Source: Austwickia sp. (GTDB taxonomy: Bacteria; Actinomycetota; Actinomycetes; Actinomycetales; Dermatophilaceae). From it: a DNA stretch of 64,000 bases. Location: positions 1 to 64,000 of the forward strand of contig JADJTI010000001.1 of assembly GCA_016711265.1 (NCBI GenBank), written 5' to 3'. A model generated the notes under the pieces. It was not told the DNA's origin. It did not search any database and saw only the letters and a list, made by a program, of their open reading frames with translations. Made by a program: the position numbers and the translations under genes. Positions 1-7,364 of this stretch are shown one piece after another. How positions within the stretch are numbered: the first letter of the stretch is position 1; each line of letters starts with the position of its first letter.

Positions 1-239
1 GTCGCCGGCGACGACGGTGGGAGCCGATTGCGTAGTGGGTGGGAGTATTCCCCGACCCGCCATGAGCTCTGGGAGGTCGTTTTATATAATGAGGCTACGC
101 CGTCCCCTGACGTTGACTCCTCGTAGTCAGCCCATGTAGCCGGGTCGGTCAGGTCGAGGGGCAGCGATGTCGATAACGCCACCTCCGCACACAGTCACCA
201 GGGGCGAGTGCGGTGGAAGCGACGTGGCGGACGCCTGAT
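1..239. other. Left-edge sequence without a supportable gene
   Basis: I see no gene here. The stretch is unusually A/T-rich around 80-90 (TTTTATATAA) compared with the rest of the window, as expected for DNA of foreign origin or a promoter. It leads into the tandem repeat and probably belongs to the same decayed integrative element as the genes up to tRNA-Leu. Confidence 0.3.
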
Positions 240-612
240 ACGGCCGAGTCCCGCGCCTCGACGTGGACCGAGTCCCGCGCCACGACGCGGGCCGAGTCGC
301 ACGCCACGACGCGGCGCGAGTCCCGCGCCTCGACGTGTGGCCGAGTCGCACGCTACGACGCGGGGCCGAGTCGCGCCTCGACGTGCGACGGAGTCCCACG
401 CCACGACGCGGGCCGAGTTCCCACGCCTCGACCCGCGCCTGATGGCCGAGTCCGCGCCTCGACGCGGGCCGAGTCCCGCCACGACTGCGCTCGTCGCACG
501 CCACGACGCCACGCCTCGACGCGCGCCGAGTCCCACGCCTCGACTCTGGGGACGCGCGAGTCCCGCGCCTCGAGTCCTACTTCGATGGGCCGAGTCCCGC
601 GCCACGACAGGG
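240..612. repeat. Degenerate ~24-bp tandem repeat, about 13 units
   Basis: A unit close to CGAGTCCCGCGCCTCGACG plus 4-6 variable bases recurs about 13 times. The first half alternates between CGAGTCCCGCG and CGAGTCGCACG, the middle between CCTCGAC and CCACGAC. Unit length drifts from 23 to about 34 bp, so reading frames crossing it give repetitive Arg/Ser/Thr-rich peptides on both strands. Those peptides are a by-product of the repeat and not evidence of a protein. There are no unique spacers of constant length, so it is not a CRISPR array. Its role is unknown. It lies at the distal side of the element whose integrase sits beside tRNA-Leu. Confidence 0.8.
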
Positions 613-1216
613 ACGAGCCGATGACGATGATGTTGGATCGCCGCTGGTCCGCGATCATCAGCCACACATCTGGGGGAGTCGACATGGATCGTCGCGACTC
701 CGTCAGCGATAGCCTCGTTCAGGTCCTCCTTGATCTGACCTTGCGCCGCCCAGGCACTGCGCTGCTCGCGAGATGCCCTCCTCGTTCACTGTGGGGCGGT
801 TGGTTTACGCATATGCCGCTCCCTCTGCTAGGTCTGTGGTGGCTGCCCGGCCGCTCCGTGACGGGTCACGGCCGGGGCGGAGTGGGCGCCGGGGGTTCGA
901 GGGCCGCCGACCCCTGGGCGGGCCGGGCTCCAGCGCGCCTGCGCGTCGAGCGCCGATGGACTCAGGGGGTCCACCACCGAGGCGCAGGTGAGTTCGGGCT
1001 GTTCCCATGTGATTCACCCCTCGGGTAGTCGTGGTCCGGACTTGAGCCCCTGATGCGGCGAGGTCACGGCGATGGCTGGCCTTCCTCCCGCGTCGTGATT
1101 CACAGCGCGCGGACGGCATCGGGGACAGCCATAAGGGCTAGTGGTCGTCCGCGTAGTCCAGAACCCACGGTTGCCAGTGTTCCGAGGGCGCACGCCTGGC
1201 GGCGGCAAAGTCAGGA
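613..1216. other. Element remnant, no recognisable gene
   Basis: About 600 bases with only short, low-quality open frames. On the minus strand around 650-780 a stretch can be read as protein-like (AQGQIKEDLNEAIADGV), but it has no clear start and runs into the repeat. I recognise no family. The most likely content is decayed cargo or replication genes downstream of the excisionase-like gene. Confidence 0.35.
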
Positions 1217-1577
1217 TCAGCGGGATCGCCAGGTCTGGAGCCAGGCGGCGGCGATGATGAGCACGGTGACGACCAGCGCGCAGAGAATCTGCACGAGCGT
1301 CAACGCGCGGTCGATGCGAGCGTTGAGGTCGGTCATGGGCAACGCCCGCGTCTTGCGCCCCCCCACGATGCGGCGATGCATCTTCGTCGCGACGTGCGCG
1401 ACGACCTCGACGCTGACCCGGTAGTCGACCACGTGCTGCTCGGTGAAGTACGGCGCGTCCGCGCCCGATCCGCAGGTGAGGGATCGCCCTCTTGTTGACC
1501 TGCCGAGACACCCACGACGACTCGGAGCGGTGGATCAGCGCCCCGGGAAGTCGGCGACGCAGGAGGAGCGCACTCAT
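1217..1577 (-). pseudogene. Excisionase-like DNA-binding protein, frameshifted
   Basis: The first frame from the ATG at 1577 contains SWVSRQVNKRAIPHLRIG, which matches the winged-helix recognition segment of MerR-like/Xis excisionases of actinobacterial integrative elements. The natural continuation, YFTEQHVVDYRVSVEVVAHV, is in another frame and runs to 1217, so there is one frameshift near 1450. The second frame ends in a hydrophobic stretch (LVQILCALVVTVLIIAAAWL); from the in-frame ATG at 1336 this could also be read as a separate 39-residue one-TM peptide. The start overlaps the stop of the preceding XRE-like frame (ATGA), indicating a former regulator-xis operon. An excisionase would direct excision together with the integrase at 2652-3837. 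Confidence 0.55.
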
Positions 1578-1832
1578 GCCGACACCTGGCCCTCGATCGA
1601 CGTATCAGAACCTGGGCGCTGCGGGACTCTTGCTGACGAGAACCTCGTGACCCCGAGAACGTCGGACAGCCTGCCGAGGTGATCGACCGTGAAAGGCGTG
1701 TCCATTCAGAACCGAGAGAGTTGAGAGCGGGATTCCAGTCGCTTCGGAGATGTCCCGAACGGACCGTCCCCGCCTCGCTGCGGCGGCTACAGACGATGCA
1801 ACCTGCCGCCGAAGAGTCAGTGGGTGTTCCAT
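1574..1832 (-). pseudogene. XRE-type HTH regulator, frameshifted
   Basis: The N-terminal frame from ATG 1832 reads as a helix-turn-helix (SVRDISEATGIPLSTLSVLNG). Its expected continuation, TPFTVDHLGRLSDVLGVTRF, is in a second frame that ends at the TGA overlapping the excisionase start. One indel near 1700 therefore splits a protein of about 85 residues. The architecture (short HTH protein just upstream of xis, transcribed toward it) fits a phage or ICE control protein. The start codon lies inside operator O2 (1824-1841), which suggests repression by the divergent regulator or by itself. With an accurate sequence the gene could prove intact. Confidence 0.5.
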
Positions 1833-1866
1833 GTGGAGCACACTACCTGTTCCAAATGGAACAGGT
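1824..1866. promoter_or_regulatory. Two palindromic operators between divergent regulators
   Basis: O1 at 1845-1866 is a perfect palindrome with 10-bp arms, ACCTGTTCCA and TGGAACAGGT, separated by AA. O2 at 1824-1841 has the same core, GTGTTCCA-TG-TGGAGCAC, with one arm mismatch. The shared consensus is TGTTCCA-N2-TGGAACA. O2 covers the start codon of the minus-strand XRE-like gene. O1 lies between it and the plus-strand HTH gene that starts at 1943. This arrangement is typical of a prophage or ICE genetic switch; which protein binds is inference. Confidence 0.75.
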
Positions 1867-1942
1867 CAAGCATTTTCGACCGGAGATTCGTAGCGCCTAT
1901 CTGGACGTACGTATAACTGCGCCTTGGGCGGGAGAGAGTAGG

Positions 1943-2640
1943 ATGGGGAACATGGAAGAGCGCCCAAATCTGAGCCTCACCCTGGCCGTGGCTGAGCTAC
2001 TGGCCGAGGCCAAGGCATCGACCGGGGCCACCTGGGGACTCCGCTAGTGAGAGACACCGGGCTGTCGGAGTCCAGCGTCCGCAGATATGTCGGCGGTCAG
2101 CGCTCGATCAACCTGGATGAGCTGGAACGACTATGTCGACCGCTCCAGCTAGACCCGGTCGCAGTCCCCGCACTGGCGGACGCGAGGCGCAAAGCGCGGG
2201 TCGCATCGGCGGAGGTACTGGACGAGCTCGATGAATTTGCCGACAGGATCGGGCTCTCCGAGGAGGACGCACCCGGCGCACATCGAATCCTGACAGACGT
2301 ACTGGACGGTCAGCTTAGAAAGGCTCAACCCCGGGCGCAGACGGTCGATGTCGTCACTATGAGGACAATCGTGAGGCGGCTCGCCGTGGTGTCGGCTATC
2401 GGATGGGCTATCGCGGTCGGCTTGGTGGCACACAGTACCCATATCGGTGACGCATGGGCAGTGCAGCAGCTCCTCATGGGGCTAGTGGTCGGGGCCAGTG
2501 CGGCCGGGACTGTTTCGGCCGTGATCGCCGCATCACTACCCCGCAGCTCTACCGCATGGCTGCTGGGCTATCGGGCCGCACTGCGGGATCATGCCGAGCA
2601 GGCCGACCCAAGGCGACACCTGCGCCGGGGTCGACTGAGC
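1943..2640 (+). pseudogene. XRE-type regulator with two C-terminal membrane helices, frameshifted
   Basis: Translation from ATG 1943 (GAGAGAGTAGG upstream) gives a first HTH helix (LAVAELLAEAKASTG) and hits TAG at 2045. The rest, beginning GTPLVRDTGLSESSVRRYV and GGQRSINLDELERLCRPLQL, is in the next frame, so a one-base indel near 2035 breaks the gene. After the HTH and a charged linker (AESAEVLDEL-type region) come two hydrophobic helices, AVVSAIGWAIAVGLV and LLMGLVVGASAAGTVSAVI. The second frame stays open to 3057, but beyond about 2640 it is antisense to the integrase and unlikely to be real. It looks like a membrane-tethered repressor of the element. The HTH is clear; the anchored topology is inferred from hydrophobicity. 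Confidence 0.55.
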
Positions 2641-2651
2641 GCGACCAAGGA

Positions 2652-3837
2652 TCATCCCTCAATCCCTCTCGGCGCACTCACGATCCAGGCGAGAGCGTCG
2701 TCTGTCAGCGCCGCGAGCGGGTCAAAGTCCGACTGCGCGAGGTGCCCGTACCGGTCGACCGTAGTGGTGATCGACTCGTGCCCGAGCTGGCGCTGGAGGA
2801 CTGGCAGCGGATGCCGCGCTGGATGGCCCACGAGGCGAACGTGTGCTCAGGTCATGGAAGCGCGGACGCTTCCCAGGCCCCGCGGTGACCGTGTACTCGG
2901 TCATCCGGCCAGACTCCAGCCGCCGCCCGATCTCATCGCCCGCGAACCGCCGGACGGCGGGTGCCCAGGCGTGCCGCCAGAACGAGGAGTGCCCAATCGG
3001 CCCACCGGACTTGGTGGTGAACAGCCAGTCATCCCGACGGCGCTCACCCGCCAGTAGCGGCTCCAGCCGTTCGGCCCTCTGCGCCGAACCGGACCGTCCG
3101 GTTCGAGCGCTTCGACTTCGGTGGCCCGATCACCCGAGCCGAGCGGCCCGTATGCTTCCACGCTCGGCGGATGCGCGCGGTCATGCGGGCCATGTCGATG
3201 TCCTGCCGCTGTAGCGCCGTGACCTCACCGAACCTCACGCCCGTGCCCACGGCGAAGATCACGAGCGCCTGATACTGCGGCGACACCACGGCATGCAGGA
3301 GCGCGAACTCCTCCGGAGTCAGAACACCATCTCGGCGTCGTCATGGTCAGTGCGCGGCATCCGCGTCCCGGTGAAAACGTTCTCCACCAGGAGCCCATCA
3401 CGCACAGCGTCGGTGAACGACGCGGCGAGTAGCGCATGCTGGTTGCGCAATGTCTTTCCGCTGGACGCCTCGGCGCGAGCATTGACCCACGCGGCGACAT
3501 CATCACGGGTAACTGTGTCGATAGTCATGTCTGCGAGATCGCCGGAGCGCATAGGAGGCCATCCCGCGGTAGGTCCGACGCGTGCCCTCCTGCACCCCGG
3601 TCAGTCGATCCACGTGCCGTAGCACCTGATCCCTGACCGTCCTCGTGATGCGCTGGCTCGCCGGTTGGTCGGTCAGCGCCACCAGTGCCTTGGCCGGACC
3701 GGCGATGTCGAGGACTGCCCGCCACTCCTGCGCCGCGCATTCCGAGGCGAACGTCACGACTCGCTGGCGCCCATCCATGCGGAACACGACGCGCCAGGAG
3801 TCGCCCCGCGGCCCGGCCGGTGCTGGATCGTGCTCAT
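2652..3837 (-). pseudogene. Tyrosine-family phage/ICE integrase, several frame breaks
   Basis: Read with four to five frame changes, the strand gives one integrase. It has an N-terminal arm-binding part (WRVVFRMDGRQRVVTFASEC), a SAM-like core-binding domain (TRDDVAAWVNARAEASSGKT), then the catalytic domain. The catalytic residues are recognisable: Arg in VGTGVRFGEVTALQ, His in RFHDL followed after a shift by HTFASWAIQRG, and LGHESITTTVDRYGHLAQ with the tyrosine nucleophile. Breaks lie near 3810, 3315, 3085, 2845 and 2800. Transcription runs away from tRNA-Leu, whose 3' end is 86 bp from the start codon, the usual position for an integrase beside its attachment site. The gene looks inactive as sequenced. 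Confidence 0.85.
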
Positions 3838-3922
3838 GCTAGGGCTGCTCCCGCTGTTACCTAGAACTCCGGATATGTTACCTGGACGCCCGTCTCACCC
3901 TATCCTACCAGCACGTTTACGG

Positions 3923-4003
3923 TGCGGAAGATGGGACTCGAACCCCACACCCGAAGGCACAGGAACCTAAATCCTGCGTGTCTGCCAATTCCACCACTTC
4001 CGC
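3923..4003 (-). tRNA. tRNA-Leu (anticodon UAG)
   Basis: On the minus strand the acceptor stem GCGGAAG pairs with CTTCCGC. The anticodon arm CAGGA-TTTAGGT-TCCTG gives UAG. A long variable arm (GTGCCTTCGGGTGTG) marks it as a class II tRNA, and the T arm is GGGTTCGAGTCCC. CCA is not encoded (A then CCG follows). The integrase relic lies just past the 3' end, so this gene is the probable attachment site of the element; I cannot see the second att copy in the window. Confidence 0.95.
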
Positions 4004-4077
4004 GCGCTGTGAGCGTACCCGGCACGGCCCTCCAGCGGGAACTGAGCTGGTCGCAGCCTTTCCCAGGCTGCCGCGCG

Positions 4078-4551
4078 TCAGCCCAGGTCGACGCCCAGCG
4101 CCTTCGCCAGCGACGCTACGTGGCCCTTGGCGCGCACGTTGTACCAGGCCAGCCGGACGACGCCGTCCCCGCCGATGACGACGGTGCTCCGGATGACGCC
4201 GACGGTCTTCTTGCCGTACATCGTCTTCTCGCCGTAGGGCTCGTACGCGGCCAGCACCTGCTTGTCGGGGTCGGACAGCAGCGGGTAGCTGAGCTGCTCC
4301 TGCTCGATGAACCGGGTGAGCTTGGCCAGCGGGTCGGGGCTGATGCCGAGCACCGCGTACCCGGCGCTCTGCAGCGCAGCCAGGGCGTCCCGGAAGTCTT
4401 GGGCCTGCGTGGTGCACCCGGGAGTCATCGCCGCCGGGTAAAAGAACACGATCACCGACCGGCCGGCGTAGTCGGCCAGCTGGACGGGCTGGCTTGCCGC
4501 ATCGGGCAGGGTGAAGGCCGGAGCCTGGTCGCCGGTGTCGAGTCGAGACAT
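4078..4551 (-). CDS. bcp: Thioredoxin-dependent peroxiredoxin, BCP/PrxQ family
   Basis: 157 residues, full length for the family. It reduces hydrogen peroxide and organic hydroperoxides in the cytosol with a thiol donor. The peroxidatic cysteine is C46 in MTPGCTTQ, with the supporting Thr at 43 and Arg at 121 (VIRSTVVI). The resolving cysteine that many BCPs carry five residues later is absent (QAQDF instead of EACDF-like), so it should act as a 1-Cys enzyme or use an external thiol. It is transcribed away from the DUF3618 gene at 4717, with 165 bp between them that should hold both promoters. Confidence 0.93.
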   Translation of the reverse strand: MSRLDTGDQAPAFTLPDAASQPVQLADYAGRSVIVFFYPAAMTPGCTTQAQDFRDALAALQSAGYAVLGISPDPLAKLTRFIEQEQLSYPLLSDPDKQVLAAYEPYGEKTMYGKKTVGVIRSTVVIGGDGVVRLAWYNVRAKGHVASLAKALGVDLG

Positions 4552-4716
4552 CGAACCTCCTGGTCTGCTGGTTACCGCGGTCCTGGGGGCGCGGTCCTGG
4601 CTGGTACGTTATCGTCGCTGAAGAGCCACATGCGGCCCGGAGGGGCCCATGACGTGCGCGGGCAGGTGAGTATCGGTCCGGCGTACCAGGGACGCGATGG
4701 CAGCGAAAGGATCGAC

Positions 4717-4983
4717 ATGGGTCAGCCCGAGAACCGCTCTGTTCGCCAGATCGAGGAGGAGATCGAGCAGACCCGGACCCAGCTCGCCTCGACCATCGAC
4801 CAGCTGGTGTACCGGACCAAGCCGGCCACCATCGTGCAGCGTTCGAAGGACCAGGCGGTGGACACCCTCCGCGAGGCCACCTACACCCCCGACGGGCAGC
4901 TGCGCACCGAACGCGTGGCGATTGCGGCGGCGGTGGTGGTCGCACTGATCGGGCTGGCCATTTACCGCCGTACCCGTGGCTGA
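4717..4983 (+). CDS. DUF3618 small membrane protein
   Basis: 88 residues starting at ATG 4717 behind GAAAGG. The N-terminal part, RQIEEEIEQTRTQLASTIDQL, is the DUF3618 signature (a charged amphipathic helix with E-x-T-R). A single membrane span follows near the C terminus (VAIAAAVVVALIGLAIYRR). The function of the family is unknown; members are actinobacterial envelope proteins often linked to stress clusters. A second, longer DUF3618 protein is encoded at 38476. The stop codon overlaps the GTG of the broken GroES-like gene by 8 bp, so the two formed an operon. Confidence 0.88.
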   Translation: MGQPENRSVRQIEEEIEQTRTQLASTIDQLVYRTKPATIVQRSKDQAVDTLREATYTPDGQLRTERVAIAAAVVVALIGLAIYRRTRG

Positions 4984-5222
4984 CCGAAACCGGAACGCCG
5001 GAGCCAGCAGCGACGCCGACCTGCCCATCCGGAAGCTGCACGACCGGGTGCTGTTGAGCCAGGACGGCGAGACCGGGGGAGCGTCAAACCGGCAACGGCC
5101 TGCTGATCCCCGCCACCGCGAGCCTGGGCAAACGGTTGCACTGGGCGACGGTCCGCGCGAGCGGGACCTGCACGCCGTCGACTCCCGGGGACCGCAGCCG
5201 GAGGAATCCGGGCTCTACACCT
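4976..5222 (+). pseudogene. GroES-like co-chaperone paralog, frameshifted and internally deleted
   Basis: The first frame (DADLPIRKLHDRVLLSQDGETG) matches the start of an actinobacterial GroES-fold protein. A run of five G at 5075-5079 then shifts the frame: the continuation ERQTGNGLLIPATASLGKRL reads correctly in the next frame. Near 5150 the text jumps back to the first frame at RERDLHAVDSR...EESGLY, the normal C terminus. The middle of the fold, around 35 residues after HWATV, is missing, so this is more than a base-call error. The frame then runs open into the tRNA-Lys region. It was probably co-transcribed with the DUF3618 gene. Confidence 0.6.
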
Positions 5223-5274
5223 CGCCTGCGTGTCCAGTGCTGCCCCCTGGTTTGACGAGCCCGCCAACGACGAA

Positions 5275-5297
5275 GCCCCAGGTCGAAGACCTGGGGC
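5275..5297 (-). terminator. Hairpin downstream of tRNA-Lys
   Basis: A perfect 10-bp inverted repeat, GCCCCAGGTC-GAA-GACCTGGGGC, lies 6 bp past the 3' end of tRNA-Lys on the minus strand. There is no clear T tract, which is common for actinobacterial terminators. It could also serve the plus-strand DUF3618/GroES-like unit. Confidence 0.75.
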
Positions 5298-5303
5298 TGT
5301 TCG

Positions 5304-5376
5304 TGCGCCATCAGGGACTCGAACCCCGAACCCAGTGATTAAGAGTCACTTGCTCTGCCAATTGAGCTAATGGCGC
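5304..5376 (-). tRNA. tRNA-Lys (anticodon CUU)
   Basis: 73 bases. Acceptor GCGCCAT pairs with ATGGCGC, the D arm is TAGCTCAATTGGCAGAGCA, the anticodon loop CTCTTAA gives CUU, and the T arm is GGGGTTCGAGTCCC. CCA is not encoded. Confidence 0.96.
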
Positions 5377-5435
5377 GCAACGAGAACCGACCATACCGCC
5401 CAGCCCGGTGATTGGAAAATCTGCTGGTCAGAGGT

Positions 5436-6137
5436 CTATGTGCCGGGTTCGGGCGACACTGAGGGCACGGGTACGCCGACCGGTCGCCGCTGCGCCAACC
5501 GTTCGCGACGCAGCACGATGGCCCCCAGGGTCATCAAGGCCGCTGCCGCCACGCCGGTGACCATGTACAGCCAGGGGGCCGGTGGTCCCGCAGGCCCAGC
5601 CATGCTGCTTTCACCCGGCAGCCCGCTGGCGGCCTGCTGGTCGCTGCTCCCCGCCCCGGGGGTCGAGTCCGAGCCGCTGGGAGCCGGTGCGGCAAACCCC
5701 GGCGCGCCGTCAATCGTGAACGTCACCTTGCCGCTGATCGGGTGGGCGTCCTTGCTGGTCACCCGGTACAACACGACGACGGAGCCGGGGCTCAGGGCGG
5801 GCAGGGCGGTGATCACCTTGGGGCCCTCCACGCGGGGAGCGTCGGTTGGGACCGTCGCGCCCGCATGGTTACGCACGATCACCTGGGCGAAGGCCGGGTT
5901 GATGTCTTCGTTGAACTCCAGCACCACCGAGGTCGGCGCGGATTCGACCACGCTGCCGTCAGCCGGGGTGGAGCGCAGCAGTTGAGCGTGCCCCTGGGCC
6001 GTGGCGGATAGCCCGACGCCGAGCGCGAGGACGCTCACCAGGGCCAGGACGGCACGGATCACCCAGGTGGGCGGGCTGCCGACGGCGCGGCGGCTTCGCG
6101 ATCGGGTCGAGACAGGTGCGGGCTCGATGGACGCCAT
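5436..6137 (-). CDS. CopC-domain membrane-anchored protein
   Basis: 233 residues from ATG 6137. An N-terminal signal or anchor (WVIRAVLALVSVLALGVGL, ending in an AQGHAQ cleavage-like site) precedes a CopC/YcnJ-type beta-sandwich. This starts with HAQLLRSTPADGSVVESAPT and ends with DAHPISGKVTFTI. A Ser/Gly/Pro linker and a C-terminal membrane helix (WLYMVTGVAAAALMTLGAIVL) with an Arg-rich tail follow. The histidine right after the signal site is the residue that binds Cu(II) in CopC proteins. It is expected outside the membrane in copper binding or delivery. No CopD partner lies next to it. The longer open frame upstream runs through tRNA-His and is not coding. Confidence 0.88.
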   Translation of the reverse strand: MASIEPAPVSTRSRSRRAVGSPPTWVIRAVLALVSVLALGVGLSATAQGHAQLLRSTPADGSVVESAPTSVVLEFNEDINPAFAQVIVRNHAGATVPTDAPRVEGPKVITALPALSPGSVVVLYRVTSKDAHPISGKVTFTIDGAPGFAAPAPSGSDSTPGAGSSDQQAASGLPGESSMAGPAGPPAPWLYMVTGVAAAALMTLGAIVLRRERLAQRRPVGVPVPSVSPEPGT

Positions 6138-6319
6138 GGGTCCAGTCTCGCAGCAGCCGCGTCGCGAAACCGGAGACGACCGTCGCCCTGTTGCCGGGGC
6201 TGCCTCGGGACCACGGGCGATGCCAGTCACCTGGTGCGGGTTACCCGGACCGGGAGCGCCCTGCAGGCCGCCCCAGGTCCGGGTAACCCACACCAGGTGG
6301 CGCACTGTGAACCGTTTGG

Positions 6320-6392
6320 GGTGGATGACGGGACTTGAACCCGCGACCACCTGGACCACAACCAGGTGCTCTACCTGCTGAGCTACACCCAC
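6320..6392 (-). tRNA. tRNA-His (anticodon GUG)
   Basis: Acceptor GTGGGTG pairs with CATCCAC with one G-U pair. The anticodon arm CCTGG-TTGTGGT-CCAGG gives GUG. Position 6393 supplies the extra 5' G typical of tRNA-His, opposite discriminator C at 6320; the following two bases are CC. Confidence 0.95.
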
Positions 6393-6513
6393 CAAGGCCG
6401 CTTCCGCCCGGGAGTCCCGCGTCGAGTTTGAGCTCGAATCGAGGCTCCGGAGGAGTCGGCGCCGCCCATCGTACCCTGCCCGGAGGGCACCCGCGCACGC
6501 TTTCGCCGGGTAG

Positions 6514-7170
6514 TCAGGCGGTCGCCTCGGGCGGCGCCTGCTCCGCGAGCAACCGGGCCGCGGTCGCCTTGGCGGACTCGGTGGTCGGGCCGGGCTGGGC
6601 GACGAACACGGTCTGGCGGTAGTAGCGCAGTTCGGCGATGCTCTCCCGGATGTCCGCCAGGGCACGATGGCCGCCCGCCTTGGCCGGGGCGTTGAAGTAC
6701 ACCCGCGGGTACCACCGTCGCGCCAGTTCCTTGATGGACGACACATCGATCACCCGATAGTGCAGGTGCGCCTCCAGCTCGGGCATGTCCCGGGCCAGGA
6801 AGCCGCGGTCGGTCCCCACGGTGTTGCCGCCCAGGGCCGCCTTGCCGGGTTCGGGGACGTGGGTCCGCACGTACGTCAGGACGGCCTCCTGCGCTTCGGC
6901 AAGGCTGAGTCCGTCGGAAAGTTCACGGAGCAGGCCGCTGGTGGTGTGCATCTGCCGGACGAAGTCGTTCATCTGGGCCAGTGCGGCGTCATCGGGGCGG
7001 ATCACCACATCGACGCCGTCACCGAGTTGGTTCAGCTCGTAGTCGGTGACCAGGGCGGCGACCTCGATGAGGGCGTCGTCGGTGAGGCTGAGGCCGGTCA
7101 TCTCGCAATCGATCCACACGATGCGGTCATGCAGGGAGCGCTCAGCGGGCGTGTGGTTCACGGTGGCCAC
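6514..7170 (-). CDS. orn: Oligoribonuclease
   Basis: 218 residues. It is a DEDDh 3'-to-5' exonuclease that degrades di- to pentaribonucleotides, including pGpG, in the cytosol. The first metal-binding pair is D21 and E23 in WIDCEMTGL. Further motifs are NTVGTDRGFLARDMPEL (Exo II) and KAGGHRALADIRESI (Exo III, His and Asp). The C-terminal extension after RYYRQTVF is usual for actinobacterial Orn. The start at 7170 may be replaced by the GTG three codons downstream. It is transcribed divergently from the PrsW-like gene. Confidence 0.95.
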   Translation of the reverse strand: MATVNHTPAERSLHDRIVWIDCEMTGLSLTDDALIEVAALVTDYELNQLGDGVDVVIRPDDAALAQMNDFVRQMHTTSGLLRELSDGLSLAEAQEAVLTYVRTHVPEPGKAALGGNTVGTDRGFLARDMPELEAHLHYRVIDVSSIKELARRWYPRVYFNAPAKAGGHRALADIRESIAELRYYRQTVFVAQPGPTTESAKATAARLLAEQAPPEATA

Positions 7171-7364
7171 TCTAGCCAGGCCGGTTCACCCGCGCTCCCC
7201 GGCGCGTCCACGTCGTACCGTGTCCTGGACGGTCAACCGGGCGGCCCACCGCCGCGCCCGTGCGTCGACCGTAGAAGGAGCTCACGATCCAGACCTCATT
7301 CGGCACCGGCCAGCACCCGAGCCCGCCGCAGCTGGGCGGCACGGCGCTGCTTCGTCGGTGGCTA

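Noticed and set aside
240..612. Possible CRISPR array
   Set aside because: Unit length varies, there are no unique spacers between constant repeats, and no cas gene is present.
195..1028. Arg/Ser/Thr-rich open frames on both strands across the repeat
   Set aside because: They are produced by the ~24-bp tandem repeat, exist in several frames at once and have no domain or ribosome binding site.
1217..1336. Separate 39-residue one-TM protein
   Set aside because: It is the end of the second frame of the excisionase-like gene and has no ribosome binding site of its own; kept within that pseudogene.
3922..4716. Upstream extension of the DUF3618 gene through tRNA-Leu and antisense to bcp
   Set aside because: The extension is antisense to two recognised genes and lacks protein-like composition; ATG 4717 with GAAAGG is the right start.
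6138..6746. N-terminal extension of the CopC-like protein
   Set aside because: It runs through tRNA-His and over orn; the signal peptide starts at ATG 6137.
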